Source of the DNA: Sulfurimonas sp.
Lineage (GTDB): Bacteria > Campylobacterota > Campylobacteria > Campylobacterales > Sulfurimonadaceae
Direction of reading: 5' to 3'
Assembly: GCF_029027405.1 (NCBI RefSeq)
Contig: NZ_CP093396.1
Location: forward strand, 1,736,001 to 1,800,000
Length of the DNA: 64,000 nucleotides
Position 1 is the first letter of the stretch; each line of letters starts with the position of its first letter. The notes beneath the pieces are model-generated. The model was not told the origin of the DNA, did no database searches, and saw nothing but the letters and a program-made list of their open reading frames with translations. The position numbers and the translations under genes are program-made. Below are positions 47,025 to 54,742 of this stretch, one piece after another.

Positions 47025-47441
47025 TTTTCAACCCTATAATTTTCATAATGTTATATCATTATACTATCTAAATTATTGGATTAATTAGTGTCTAGTTTAT
47101 AGGGGACATTCCAACTATTATTTGATTTAGAAATATTGATTGATACAACTTGATCACCTGTATCGCTTGTCCAACCGATTAGGTCTTCAAGAATTTTTGG
47201 GTTAATATATTCTTCATTTGTAAATGAATACTTATAATCACTAAAATCTCTAATTAAAGTAGAATTTGGGGTTAATGACATAAAGTTAAATCCAATGATT
47301 CCATGAACTTCATCTCTAAAAAATGCAGCTGTGCTTAGCAGTAGAACAACTACCGGCTCTGGACTTGGTTCTATATATAACCAAATTATACAAGCTAAAA
47401 AAGCTAGAATACTAATTATTTTATACAATTTTTTCCTTGAT

Positions 47442-47600
47442 AGCTAACGGGGGCGCGGGTGAGTAACTGCCGTTGGTAAAACTTTAGTTTTTCCAATGGT
47501 TGCTTGCTCCTCCCGCTTGTTATCTGGCGCTGTGCGACAGATGACCAGTGGGTGTTCAACCCGCGCCCCCGTTATCCGGTCACGCAGTGAGCGGATAACG
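47442..47600 (-). repeat. Gene-less cassette, repeat copy 2
   Basis: Cassette proper 47448-47598 (151 bp), identical to copies 1, 3 and 4 through 47445-47600. R' GTTAGCT at plus 47442-47448 opens the IS-split gene cassette. It follows the attC of the PD-(D/E)XK gene. Confidence 0.88.
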
Positions 47601-47662
47601 TTTATCGTGAGCAATAGTTTTCCCGCTAGGGTAAACTATTGGTCTCCTCGTTTTTGTTAGAT
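47593..47662 (-). other. attC site of the PD-(D/E)XK cassette
   Basis: R' GTTATCC (plus 47593-47599) and R'' ATCTAAC (plus 47656-47662) bracket arms CAATAGTTT / AAACTATTG almost identical to those of the attC at 45366. R'' differs by one base from the complement of the opening R' GTTAAAT. The TAA stop of the gene is part of R''. Confidence 0.85.
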
Positions 47663-48889
47663 GTTCGCATGTTGATTGCTTCTAAAGTCCATTACATCTG
47701 AAATTGTTTCTATAAAACTTTTTAAATTATGATGTGCTTCATCATCTCTAACCAAGGGACAACCATTTTCCCGTGACAATGTAAATCCAATTTTACACGG
47801 TTCTGTATGTGACTCAATACGTAATACATCTTTCTTTTCTTCAATTATATTTTCTTGAATTTTTGTTCTAAACCAATACTGTTCAACTTCATCTTCTGAT
47901 AATTCTATTTTATCCTGTGATACTCTATTACAATCATTGATACAAACATCTGATAATTCTATTTGTAATTGATTGATAATCGGCTCTAGAATCATTGTTT
48001 GTATTTCTCTTGGATACTCTCTATCTGTAACATTCCATATATTTGTTAATATATTAATTGTTCCATTTTTACCTACTTTTTTACAGCATATTAGGATTAA
48101 ATATGAAAATGATTTTATAATTGGTTCTTGTTTTGTACCAGCTTCATCTGCTCTAAAAATTAAGTATAAAAAATTTATAAGTCCATTTGATAATGTTTCT
48201 ATTAATAACTCATTATCAACAAACATACACCATGACCTCTGGTTGATATTTCCATTGTTTATTTCTGAGGTAGTCAATGCAAGTAAGGATTGTGGTGATA
48301 TTTTAAGTTCACTACGATTTTGCCATAATTTTATTAGTGTTGGCTTATCAGATAAAGTTGAATAGTTCCAAAACTTAGTTCTAATAACTTCTAGTTGCCC
48401 TTGTAAGCTAAGAGCTTTTGAATATAGTCTTATTATTGATAATGGATTTTTAGAACATAAATTTTCTAATTCAGTACGTTCCCAAAGTTTAACTTTTATT
48501 TTAGGATTATTTGATTGCCATTCTTTAACCCAATCTCTTGTTGGATTAGAAAAGTTTGAATTTGTTGCTATCACTATGACATCCACATCTTGTTTATTGC
48601 TTATATTAAATAATGCACTGTGCACTTCAGCTGGTTCTACTGTAGATTTTCTTCCTTTAGCTTCTATCCACCATTTTTGTTTTGTTAATTCACCATCAGG
48701 TGAAGATACATAAAATGATAATTCTAAATCTCTTCCTCCATCTGAAGCACCATTACCTTGGCCTCCTATACGCCATTCAATATCTTTAGCTCCCATTTCA
48801 TCAAAAAGCCAGTACAATAATTCTTCTAATTCTTTACCTTTTATTATATCCCAAGGAATTTCTGTTGGTATAATTAATTCTGAATCCAA
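47657..48889 (-). CDS. PD-(D/E)XK nuclease-like protein (cassette gene)
   Basis: The 410-residue protein has an N-terminal restriction-endonuclease-like (Mrr-type) domain: DGGRDLELSFYV near residue 50 supplies the Asp, and KQKWWIEAKGRKS near residue 72 supplies the E-x-K. VDVIVIATNSNFSNPTRDWVKEW near 103 continues the fold. The C-terminal 240 residues are helical with no recognised motif. A nucleic-acid-cleaving defence function is plausible but unproven. It is the only gene of its cassette; the stop lies in attC R''. Confidence 0.75.
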   Translation of the reverse strand: MDSELIIPTEIPWDIIKGKELEELLYWLFDEMGAKDIEWRIGGQGNGASDGGRDLELSFYVSSPDGELTKQKWWIEAKGRKSTVEPAEVHSALFNISNKQDVDVIVIATNSNFSNPTRDWVKEWQSNNPKIKVKLWERTELENLCSKNPLSIIRLYSKALSLQGQLEVIRTKFWNYSTLSDKPTLIKLWQNRSELKISPQSLLALTTSEINNGNINQRSWCMFVDNELLIETLSNGLINFLYLIFRADEAGTKQEPIIKSFSYLILICCKKVGKNGTINILTNIWNVTDREYPREIQTMILEPIINQLQIELSDVCINDCNRVSQDKIELSEDEVEQYWFRTKIQENIIEEKKDVLRIESHTEPCKIGFTLSRENGCPLVRDDEAHHNLKSFIETISDVMDFRSNQHANI

Positions 48890-48916
48890 TACTTCTCCTA
48901 TAAATTTTAATAAACT

Positions 48917-49075
48917 ATTTAACGGGGGCGCGGGTGAGTAACTGCCGTTGGTAAAACTTTAGTTTTTCCAATGGTTGCTTGCTCCTCCCGCTTGTTATCT
49001 GGCGCTGTGCGACAGATGACCAGTGGGTGTTCAACCCGCGCCCCCGTTATCCGGTCACGCAGTGAGCGGATAACG
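48917..49075 (-). repeat. Gene-less cassette, repeat copy 3
   Basis: Cassette proper 48923-49073 (151 bp), identical to the other copies over 48920-49075. Its R' here is GTTAAAT (plus 48917-48923), which opens the PD-(D/E)XK cassette. It directly follows the other gene-less cassette (49074-49256), so two gene-less cassettes stand in tandem. Confidence 0.88.
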
Positions 49076-49256
49076 GCGAAGCTGAGCTCCATTAATGAGT
49101 ATATCAGAAAATTCGCTTGCGATTTTCTGGGATACACTTTGATGTGTGACTCCTGCCATTTGTTGTATGTAGCGTAGCGAAATACGACAAATGGTTGGGG
49201 GCACGTTTAGGGCTCAGCTTCGCCGTTGTACGTTTCCGCTCCGCGGGAACGTACAA
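49068..49256 (-). repeat. Second type of gene-less cassette (183 bp)
   Basis: The cassette proper is 49074-49256. Its attC has R' GTTATCC (plus 49068-49074) and R'' GTACAAC (plus 49225-49231), 16-bp perfect arms AACGGCGAAGCTGAGC with their complement at 49212-49227, and nested hairpins (GAAAAT-TCGC..., CCATTTGT...ACAAATGG). The opening R' GTTGTAC at 49251 and R'' form the palindrome GTTGTACGTT...AACGTACAAC. Short ORFs crossing it do not look like genes. Confidence 0.82.
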
Positions 49257-49387
49257 CGGTCGAGTACAAAAATATGTTACCTGTTTTTGTAGTCTTTTAA
49301 GTTCTACAATGGTATCTAAATCTTTGAAGTTTTCCAATCTAAAAATTGGCAGAGGTAACATATTTTTCTTGCTACGATTTGTTATAT
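49251..49387 (-). other. attC site of the lipoprotein cassette
   Basis: R' GTTGTAC (plus 49251-49257) and R'' ATATAAC (plus 49381-49387) bracket a 137-base palindrome with arms AAAAATATGTTACCT and complement near 49352-49366. R'' is the exact complement of GTTATAT at 49917, the opening core of this cassette. Confidence 0.85.
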
Positions 49388-49389
49388 CT

Positions 49390-49842
49390 TTAATTTTTTA
49401 TGAATTTATTTAAGGTTGAAAGAGCCGCTCTATCTCCATTTAATGCAAATCCAGTTTCTATTCCATTTTTATCAAATATTGTTAAGAGTTTAGAATTTGC
49501 CCATAAATCTCTTTTAACAATTCTTTCTTCAATTTTTGAAATTTCATTTTTACTTAATTTAAACATGATATTGTATTCAAATCCCCTCACATCCCATTGA
49601 GCAAAATAAACACCTTGGTCTGTTATTGTAAAAATACCCCATGCTTTTAAATCATCATTTTGATACATTGTTGTAAATTCTTTAAACAATATCTCAGATG
49701 AACCATCTTTTACTGTTTCAATAAAAATTGGCTTAAATTGTTTCGTGCTTAATAAACCTTGTTGTGTTTGCATAGGTCCTAATGCACTACACCCTGATAG
49801 TAATGTGATTAAAACTAAAAAACTAAAATAAAATTTCTTCAT
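49390..49842 (-). CDS. Lipoprotein of unknown function (cassette gene)
   Basis: The start at 49842 gives a lipoprotein signal MKKFYFSFLVLITLLSGC (Cys 18) and 150 residues; a start at 49872 adds ten residues. The mature part has beta-rich segments such as LKAWGIFTITDQGVYFAQWDVRG and ends RAALSTLNKFIKN. No family is recognised. It lies alone between two cassette boundaries. Confidence 0.72.
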   Translation of the reverse strand: MKKFYFSFLVLITLLSGCSALGPMQTQQGLLSTKQFKPIFIETVKDGSSEILFKEFTTMYQNDDLKAWGIFTITDQGVYFAQWDVRGFEYNIMFKLSKNEISKIEERIVKRDLWANSKLLTIFDKNGIETGFALNGDRAALSTLNKFIKN

Positions 49843-49916
49843 TAAGAAATCTCCAAAAATAAATTTACCCATTTTTAATAGGCATATTCAAACTTCCAAA
49901 TAATGTGGTTTCTTGG

Positions 49917-50075
49917 ATATAACGGGGGCGCGGGTGAGTAACTGCCGTTGGTAAAACTTTAGTTTTTCCAATGGTTGCTTGCTCCTCCCGCTTGTTATCT
50001 GGCGCTGTGCGACAGATGACCAGTGGGTGTTCAACCCGCGCCCCCGTTATCCGGTCACGCAGTGAGCGGATAACG
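49917..50075 (-). repeat. Gene-less cassette, repeat copy 4
   Basis: Cassette proper 49923-50073 (151 bp), identical to the other copies over 49920-50075. R' GTTATAT (plus 49917-49923) opens the lipoprotein cassette. It follows the attC of the DUF262 gene. Confidence 0.88.
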
Positions 50076-50135
50076 GTCGAAGATAGCCGATAAATTGCCG
50101 CTAGGTAATTTATTGGATACTCTGTTTTGTTATGC
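50068..50135 (-). other. attC site of the DUF262 cassette
   Basis: R' GTTATCC (plus 50068-50074) and R'' GCATAAC (plus 50129-50135) bracket the conserved stem CCAATAAATTACC / GGCAATTTATCGG with GCTAGG at the tip. R'' is the exact complement of the opening R' GTTATGC at 52069. Confidence 0.87.
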
Positions 50136-50142
50136 TTTTAAC

Positions 50143-52038
50143 TTAAAGTAGCTTAGAAAAATCTTCTTCTTGAAAAGTAATATTCCATCTATCTGACATA
50201 AATTGTAGTAATTTTTCTCCTCTTGAATATATATCGTCTATACTCCAAGATATATTTTGACTTATCTCAATTGTATTGTAACTTGCAGTTGAAAAAACTT
50301 CCACTTTTACATCAAAACATTTATTTCCAATACTTGAGTTGTATGTTTTGGAGAGTAAAACTAGATTACCAAGAGAATGCAATATTCTTTTTTTACTTTT
50401 ATTGTCTAAAGTATTAATTTCGTTCCAACATTCCCTAACAGTATTTTGAGGATAAATATGCTCTACGGAATCTTTATTTATTTCTTCCCATTGAAGTTTC
50501 CTCTCACCTTGTGCATTAGATTGTAAAAATAATTCATACTCATAAAGTAGATATTGTATACCATTCCACGAGTACCAACCTTTTTTATTTTCATCATCAA
50601 AGTTATCATTGATAATATCTATAAATTTTTTTGATTTAAATAGCTTATTTTTATGATTATCATAAATTTTATCTTCAAGTTTTGTTCTGATTCTATAAAT
50701 ATACTTCTTTTTATGATATTCATAAGCCAATTCAAAAAAATCTTTTATAGTTGTATTACTACCTTTCATCGTCCTAAATTTTATAAACATATAATTTTCA
50801 ATTAGTCTTAAAATTCTTACAATCTCATCGTCATCATTGATGTTTTCTTTATCAATCATAATCGCCATTACTAAAGGTTTAAAAGTGTCAAATCCTAATC
50901 TATTTATTTTAGAAAGCCATACTTTTATTTCTTCGCTATATTTTGTGTTAATAGGATTAAGCATATTGTAATATGCAACAATAGCATTTTGAATATTAAA
51001 CACATAATCTTTAATATCAGTATAATCAATAAAAAAATCTTTAAGTCGTGATTCATCCATCACTTCTTGAATTTGAGAAAAATTTTCTCTATCTCTAAAA
51101 GTTACTTTTTGGATTGTAAAATGTTCTTTTAATAAAAAATCTCTTTCAGGATTAGCTACAGCTCTGTCATATTTTCCAAAATACATTCTCCAATGATCTT
51201 TTAAAAAAACATCATCTTCAATTTTTGATGATGAGTCTTTTCCAATATACTCATAAATTGTTTTCCATGCTTCATTAATATTAAAACGTAATTGGGAAAC
51301 TTCTTCTTTATCATTATTTAAGATAGTTGTTAGATACATTAGTCTATTTTTCAAAAGTTCCAATGTTGTCAGTTGTTTACCCCTATTATTCATAGTTTCA
51401 AAAATAATTGAAACATCTAATTCATCATCTTTATCAATTTCATAAAAATTAAACTTGAGTTGCTTCGTTATTTTTCTCACCAAAGTTTCAAGAGGATTTT
51501 TTTCTAGTTTATCAATTTTTTTATGAAAAAACTTTTTTGCATTATGAAGATTTTTAGTATACAAAGTATCAGTTTGTGTAGCAAAAGATTCTGTACTCTC
51601 TAATTCTAAAATTTTTGTTCTAAAAAATATATCACTAGGGTTGTCTTTTTCGTAGCCAAATACAACGCGAACAGTTTGTGCATCTTTTCCTACTCTTTTA
51701 AATAAATATTTATTGGTAAGTTCAGATTTTAATGCTCCTGTATTTTCATCACCTATCCAATCAGAATTGTTAAATTTATCAAGAATAATTTTTAATAAGA
51801 TCGTTATTGTTGTCAATCTTTGTTGACCATCTACTACATGATAATAATCATTTTCTTTTTTATGTTCAACTGTCAGCATTCCTGTATAGTGAACTCTCTT
51901 GTCATCTAAATTTTGTAAATCTCTCCAAAAATCCTCTAGTTGCTCATTCTCCCAAGAATAACCTCTTTGATAGTCGGGTATCTTGAAAATTTTATCATTA
52001 AATATCTCAGATAATGTTTCTAGTCCACTATTTGCCAA
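50143..52038 (-). CDS. DUF262/DUF1524 (GmrSD-like) protein (cassette gene)
   Basis: I place the start at the TTG at 52038, which has AAGGA 8 bases upstream and gives 631 residues; the frame is open to 52155, but the extra part is attC sequence and overlaps the Doc gene. The N-terminal DUF262 domain has IFKIPDYQRGYSWENEQLEDFW and VVDGQQRLTTITILL, the latter being the nucleotide-binding DGQQR motif. The C-terminal DUF1524 has the HNH-like VEHIYPQN...LGNLVLLS pattern. Homologues include the GmrSD type IV restriction enzyme of modified phage DNA, so phage defence is likely. Confidence 0.88.
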   Translation of the reverse strand: MANSGLETLSEIFNDKIFKIPDYQRGYSWENEQLEDFWRDLQNLDDKRVHYTGMLTVEHKKENDYYHVVDGQQRLTTITILLKIILDKFNNSDWIGDENTGALKSELTNKYLFKRVGKDAQTVRVVFGYEKDNPSDIFFRTKILELESTESFATQTDTLYTKNLHNAKKFFHKKIDKLEKNPLETLVRKITKQLKFNFYEIDKDDELDVSIIFETMNNRGKQLTTLELLKNRLMYLTTILNNDKEEVSQLRFNINEAWKTIYEYIGKDSSSKIEDDVFLKDHWRMYFGKYDRAVANPERDFLLKEHFTIQKVTFRDRENFSQIQEVMDESRLKDFFIDYTDIKDYVFNIQNAIVAYYNMLNPINTKYSEEIKVWLSKINRLGFDTFKPLVMAIMIDKENINDDDEIVRILRLIENYMFIKFRTMKGSNTTIKDFFELAYEYHKKKYIYRIRTKLEDKIYDNHKNKLFKSKKFIDIINDNFDDENKKGWYSWNGIQYLLYEYELFLQSNAQGERKLQWEEINKDSVEHIYPQNTVRECWNEINTLDNKSKKRILHSLGNLVLLSKTYNSSIGNKCFDVKVEVFSTASYNTIEISQNISWSIDDIYSRGEKLLQFMSDRWNITFQEEDFSKLL

Positions 52039-52068
52039 TTGATTTTCCTTATAGTAATTTTTTCTGTA

Positions 52069-52135
52069 GCATAACGACTGTCGTGAGCGATAATTTTCCT
52101 TTAGGTAAATTATTCGTTCCTCGTTTTTGTTAGGT
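52069..52135 (-). other. attC site of the Doc cassette
   Basis: R' GTTATGC (plus 52069-52075) and R'' ACCTAAC (plus 52129-52135) bracket arms GCGATAATTT / AAATTATTCG. R'' complements the opening R' GTTAGGT at 53650. The TAA stop of doc is part of R''. Confidence 0.87.
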
Positions 52136-52573
52136 TTCTGCTGAGACAGCTTCAAATATCTCTATTTTTAATGATTCATCAAATTCATTGTCATCTACTA
52201 TGAATTTAATTATTTTTAAAAGTAAATCATCATTTATTTTGCCTTCTGCTAACCAAACTACTATATTTTCCATTTCTAAAATAAATCTTTTAGTGCAATA
52301 GTCATAACCGTTTAATTCTAAAAAATATGCACCTAAAACTAAGCTTGACCTTTTATTTCCATCAGAAAATGGATGAAATTTATTTACTGCATAAATAATA
52401 TGTTTAAGTTTTTCTTCAAATGTTGGATAATACATATCATTTTGAACATGTTCCAATGCACTATCAAGTAAGCCTATTTCTCTATTACCACTAAGTCCAC
52501 CACTATTTTCAATAATCCAATCATGTACATTTATTGCATGATTTGTATCAAAATAAAAGATTTCTAATTCCAT
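52130..52573 (-). CDS. Doc/Fic-family toxin (cassette gene)
   Basis: The 147-residue protein has the Fic core HPFSDGNKRSSLVLGAYFLELNGY near residue 67, the catalytic HPFxDGNKR, and the GGLSGNREIGLLDSALEHVQ region of death-on-curing proteins. Doc phosphorylates EF-Tu; other Fic proteins AMPylate targets. Its start overlaps the upstream gene by one base (TAATG), so the two genes form an operon within one cassette. Confidence 0.9.
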   Translation of the reverse strand: MELEIFYFDTNHAINVHDWIIENSGGLSGNREIGLLDSALEHVQNDMYYPTFEEKLKHIIYAVNKFHPFSDGNKRSSLVLGAYFLELNGYDYCTKRFILEMENIVVWLAEGKINDDLLLKIIKFIVDDNEFDESLKIEIFEAVSAET

Positions 52574-53586
52574 TATCTATCTTTTAAGCGTTTTAATACA
52601 TCTAATGTTTCAGGATCAGACAGTCTTTCTTCAAGAGATTTACTTGTTTCGCCTAAAAATTTATCAAAATCACTTTGTGGAACAGATTGAATATATCCTT
52701 CCAATTTATTATGTAAGGCATCCCTGAAACATAAATCTCGACTTGCCATTTTCACTCTAGCATCATCTATGCTTGGTTTCATATAAGGATTTGAAGCAGC
52801 ATTTTTAATTATGCTATCTAATTCACTTTGAGATAATTTTCTACCTAATTCTTCGGATTTAGTTTTCATTTCTTGTGCAAGTCCATGTTCAAAGCTTGCA
52901 ATCGCTTTTAAAACTTCTGAGTACATAGTATCTCGAACTTTTTCTTTTTCAGCGAGATTAAGAATTTTTTTATATTCACTTGCATTTTCTAGAAAAATCA
53001 TTTCATAAATCTTATTTGTGTAAATTCCATATTTATATCTATCTGACATGTCAAGATAGTGCTTTAAAGCATCTGTAAATTCTTTTCTATAACTATATTC
53101 TTGATAAGAAGCTGGTAGATAACCTTCATCCCTTTGATTAATATATTTGGTTTGCCCACCAGCTTTTTGTGCAACAGCATCTATTGCTATATCTAGAATT
53201 TTACTTCTAATAATTTTTGCTTTTTCACTTTCTGTAATTAACATAGAAATATTTAAAACAGCTCTAAAAGAGAAAACTCCAAGAATTGTTGTTTTGGTAG
53301 CGACATTCATGTCGTTACCAAAATTTTCTTTCAATTTTTTTAGTTCCTTCCCTTTAATAACCTTATATCCATTAGATGACAACTCGTCATTATTTTGTTC
53401 AATATATCTATCAATAGTTCTTTCATCAACTGATAATAAACTTGACACTTGTGTTTTAGTAAAAATTCTTTCATCTTTCCAAGTTGTCCCACCTAATGCT
53501 AAATTAAGTTCAACTTTTTCTAAAGCATATTGGTTATTTAAAATATTTTGTCTACTTATTGTTGATTCTGTTAAATCTTTTTTCAT
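52573..53586 (-). CDS. DNA-binding partner of Doc (cassette gene)
   Basis: The 337-residue protein has an HTH-like region, FTKTQVSSLLSVDERTIDRYIEQN (about residues 42-65), followed by KAKIIRSKILDIAIDAVAQ and a long helical C-terminal part. Genes of this type are often found upstream of Fic/Doc toxins and resemble RhuM-like proteins. It may act as antitoxin or transcriptional regulator; no canonical Phd antitoxin is present. ATG with GGGAAAAG upstream. Confidence 0.68.
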   Translation of the reverse strand: MKKDLTESTISRQNILNNQYALEKVELNLALGGTTWKDERIFTKTQVSSLLSVDERTIDRYIEQNNDELSSNGYKVIKGKELKKLKENFGNDMNVATKTTILGVFSFRAVLNISMLITESEKAKIIRSKILDIAIDAVAQKAGGQTKYINQRDEGYLPASYQEYSYRKEFTDALKHYLDMSDRYKYGIYTNKIYEMIFLENASEYKKILNLAEKEKVRDTMYSEVLKAIASFEHGLAQEMKTKSEELGRKLSQSELDSIIKNAASNPYMKPSIDDARVKMASRDLCFRDALHNKLEGYIQSVPQSDFDKFLGETSKSLEERLSDPETLDVLKRLKDR

Positions 53587-53649
53587 CTTTTCCCAATTTA
53601 TACATATTTATGTTAATTATAACATTTTATAAGAGTAACTAATTTTGGT

Positions 53650-53717
53650 ACCTAACGACTGAAGATAGCCAATAAATTTCCGCTAGGTAATTTATTGGCT
53701 ACTCTGTTTTGTTAGGT
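53650..53717 (-). other. attC site of the DUF4062 cassette
   Basis: This is the cleanest attC here: R' GTTAGGT and R'' ACCTAAC match the consensus cores at all positions, over 68 bases. The stem TAGCCAATAAATT with its complement frames CCTAGCGG. The DUF4062 stop codon lies 18 bases from the R'' edge, inside the site. Confidence 0.93.
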
Positions 53718-54700
53718 TTTTCATCAGTTTTTTTAATTAACTCTAAAAACAACATGGCATCACCTTTCTCAATTTCATAATCATATAAATATTTTTGTTC
53801 ATTAATAGAGCCCATCATACTGTCAATATCGTATGGATTTTTAACATAATCTGGATTTTTTCTTTTTAATGTATTAGTTATATTAATAAATGTTGCTTTG
53901 ATTTTATCAATACTATTTTCACTAAAAATTAATCTTGATAATATTTTAATCTCTTGATTATCTTTTTCATTAAAATATATATCTGATTTTTCTTCTGGAA
54001 TAATTAGATATTTTATTTTATTTTGATCTAAATCTTCTACAAATTCAATTTTTGTGATAATTGTCTCTCCAAACTTAAATCCCAATTCTCGACAAGCTTC
54101 CTTAGACAAAGGTACAGCTTTCTCTGATAATTTTATATTTACAATAGTCTCGTAGTTTTTATACTTGTTTGGAAATAATAAAAATTTTTCTAACAGATTT
54201 AAGTTGTCATTTTCATTTATTTTAAGTTTTTCAATTTCCTTTTTTGTTAAAATATCATCTAACCTATTTTTTAGTCTAATTGATAAATCTTGAGGTGTTT
54301 GAAAAAAATCTACAGTATGTTTTTCTTTTAGTAGTTGTTTAAAATTATCTAGTTTTTTATGCTGTTCAAAATCTATAGCATTTACTTTGATTTGGGCTTC
54401 GTCATCAATCAAATAAATTAAAATTTCTTTTTTTTGCTCTAAAGCTTTTTCATATTCTAATTGAGTAAATGATTTGTTCGACTCTGCTTCAAGACTGCCA
54501 AATCTTGTAGCAATTATACCAATATAAATATCTGCTCTTTCTACTTCGTTTAAACAGGTTTCAAGTGGAGTTTCTTTTCTTGCTCCAAACTTTTCCATAC
54601 CAAGAACATTAACACTATAGCTTTCCAATAGTTTCCATACTGCTTCTCTATAGTCTTTTAAATCCATATAGGTTGATGAAATAAATACATTTTTTTTCAT
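53699..54700 (-). CDS. DUF4062-domain protein (cassette gene)
   Basis: The 333-residue protein starts MKKNVFISSTYMDLKDYREAV and has ARKETPLETCLNEVERADIYIGIIATRFGS, the DUF4062 domain, a TIR-related nucleotide-binding fold found in putative immune proteins. The C-terminal two thirds (about residues 140-333) are not recognised. A role in defence signalling is possible. It is the first cassette after the candidate array promoter. Confidence 0.82.
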   Translation of the reverse strand: MKKNVFISSTYMDLKDYREAVWKLLESYSVNVLGMEKFGARKETPLETCLNEVERADIYIGIIATRFGSLEAESNKSFTQLEYEKALEQKKEILIYLIDDEAQIKVNAIDFEQHKKLDNFKQLLKEKHTVDFFQTPQDLSIRLKNRLDDILTKKEIEKLKINENDNLNLLEKFLLFPNKYKNYETIVNIKLSEKAVPLSKEACRELGFKFGETIITKIEFVEDLDQNKIKYLIIPEEKSDIYFNEKDNQEIKILSRLIFSENSIDKIKATFINITNTLKRKNPDYVKNPYDIDSMMGSINEQKYLYDYEIEKGDAMLFLELIKKTDEKPNKTE

Positions 54701-54742
54701 AATTTAAGCATTATCCTTTATTTATAATAATTTACTTTATAA

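Larger units (their letters stand above)
45823..47113 (-). mobile_element. IS3-family insertion sequence (second)
   Basis: The 1291-bp element has ends TGGAATGTCCCC...GGGGACATTCCA with over 20 bp of inverted repeat extending to CTAGACA, and a 3-bp direct repeat ACT at 45820-45822 and 47114-47116. Choosing these ends, and no others tried, restores the frame of the interrupted gene. Confidence 0.93.
45433..47428 (-). pseudogene. Membrane-anchored cassette protein, split by IS3
   Basis: Removing the IS (45823-47113) and one ACT duplication joins two halves into one 233-codon frame: start 47428 to 47114, then 45819 to 45433. The protein has an N-terminal membrane helix (residues 3-18), a short hydrophobic stretch near 26-35, and a hydrophilic C-terminal part with SLTPNSTLIRDFSDYKYSFT near 51 and LGDRYTGNIGYKFGFLSI near the end. 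It resembles hypothetical proteins common in integron cassettes, but the function is unknown. The frame is otherwise undamaged. Confidence 0.82.

Noticed and set aside
48919-49413. Several short ORFs across repeat copy 3, the 183-bp cassette and the next attC
   Set aside because: They translate palindromic attC sequence, overlap on both strands and have no ribosome-binding sites.
45218-50075. The 156-base repeats with GC-rich inverted ends as MITEs or insertion elements
   Set aside because: They lack target duplications, always lie directly next to an attC in the same orientation, and their end cores obey the R'/R'' complement rule; the gene-less cassette reading explains all of this.
52039-52155. 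N-terminal extension of the DUF262 protein
   Set aside because: It is translated attC sequence and overlaps doc; a TTG with a good Shine-Dalgarno site at 52038 lies just before the conserved domain.
39584-53717. attC palindromes as ordinary rho-independent terminators
   Set aside because: No U-tracts follow, the terminal 7-base cores fit attC, and they bound each gene on both sides.
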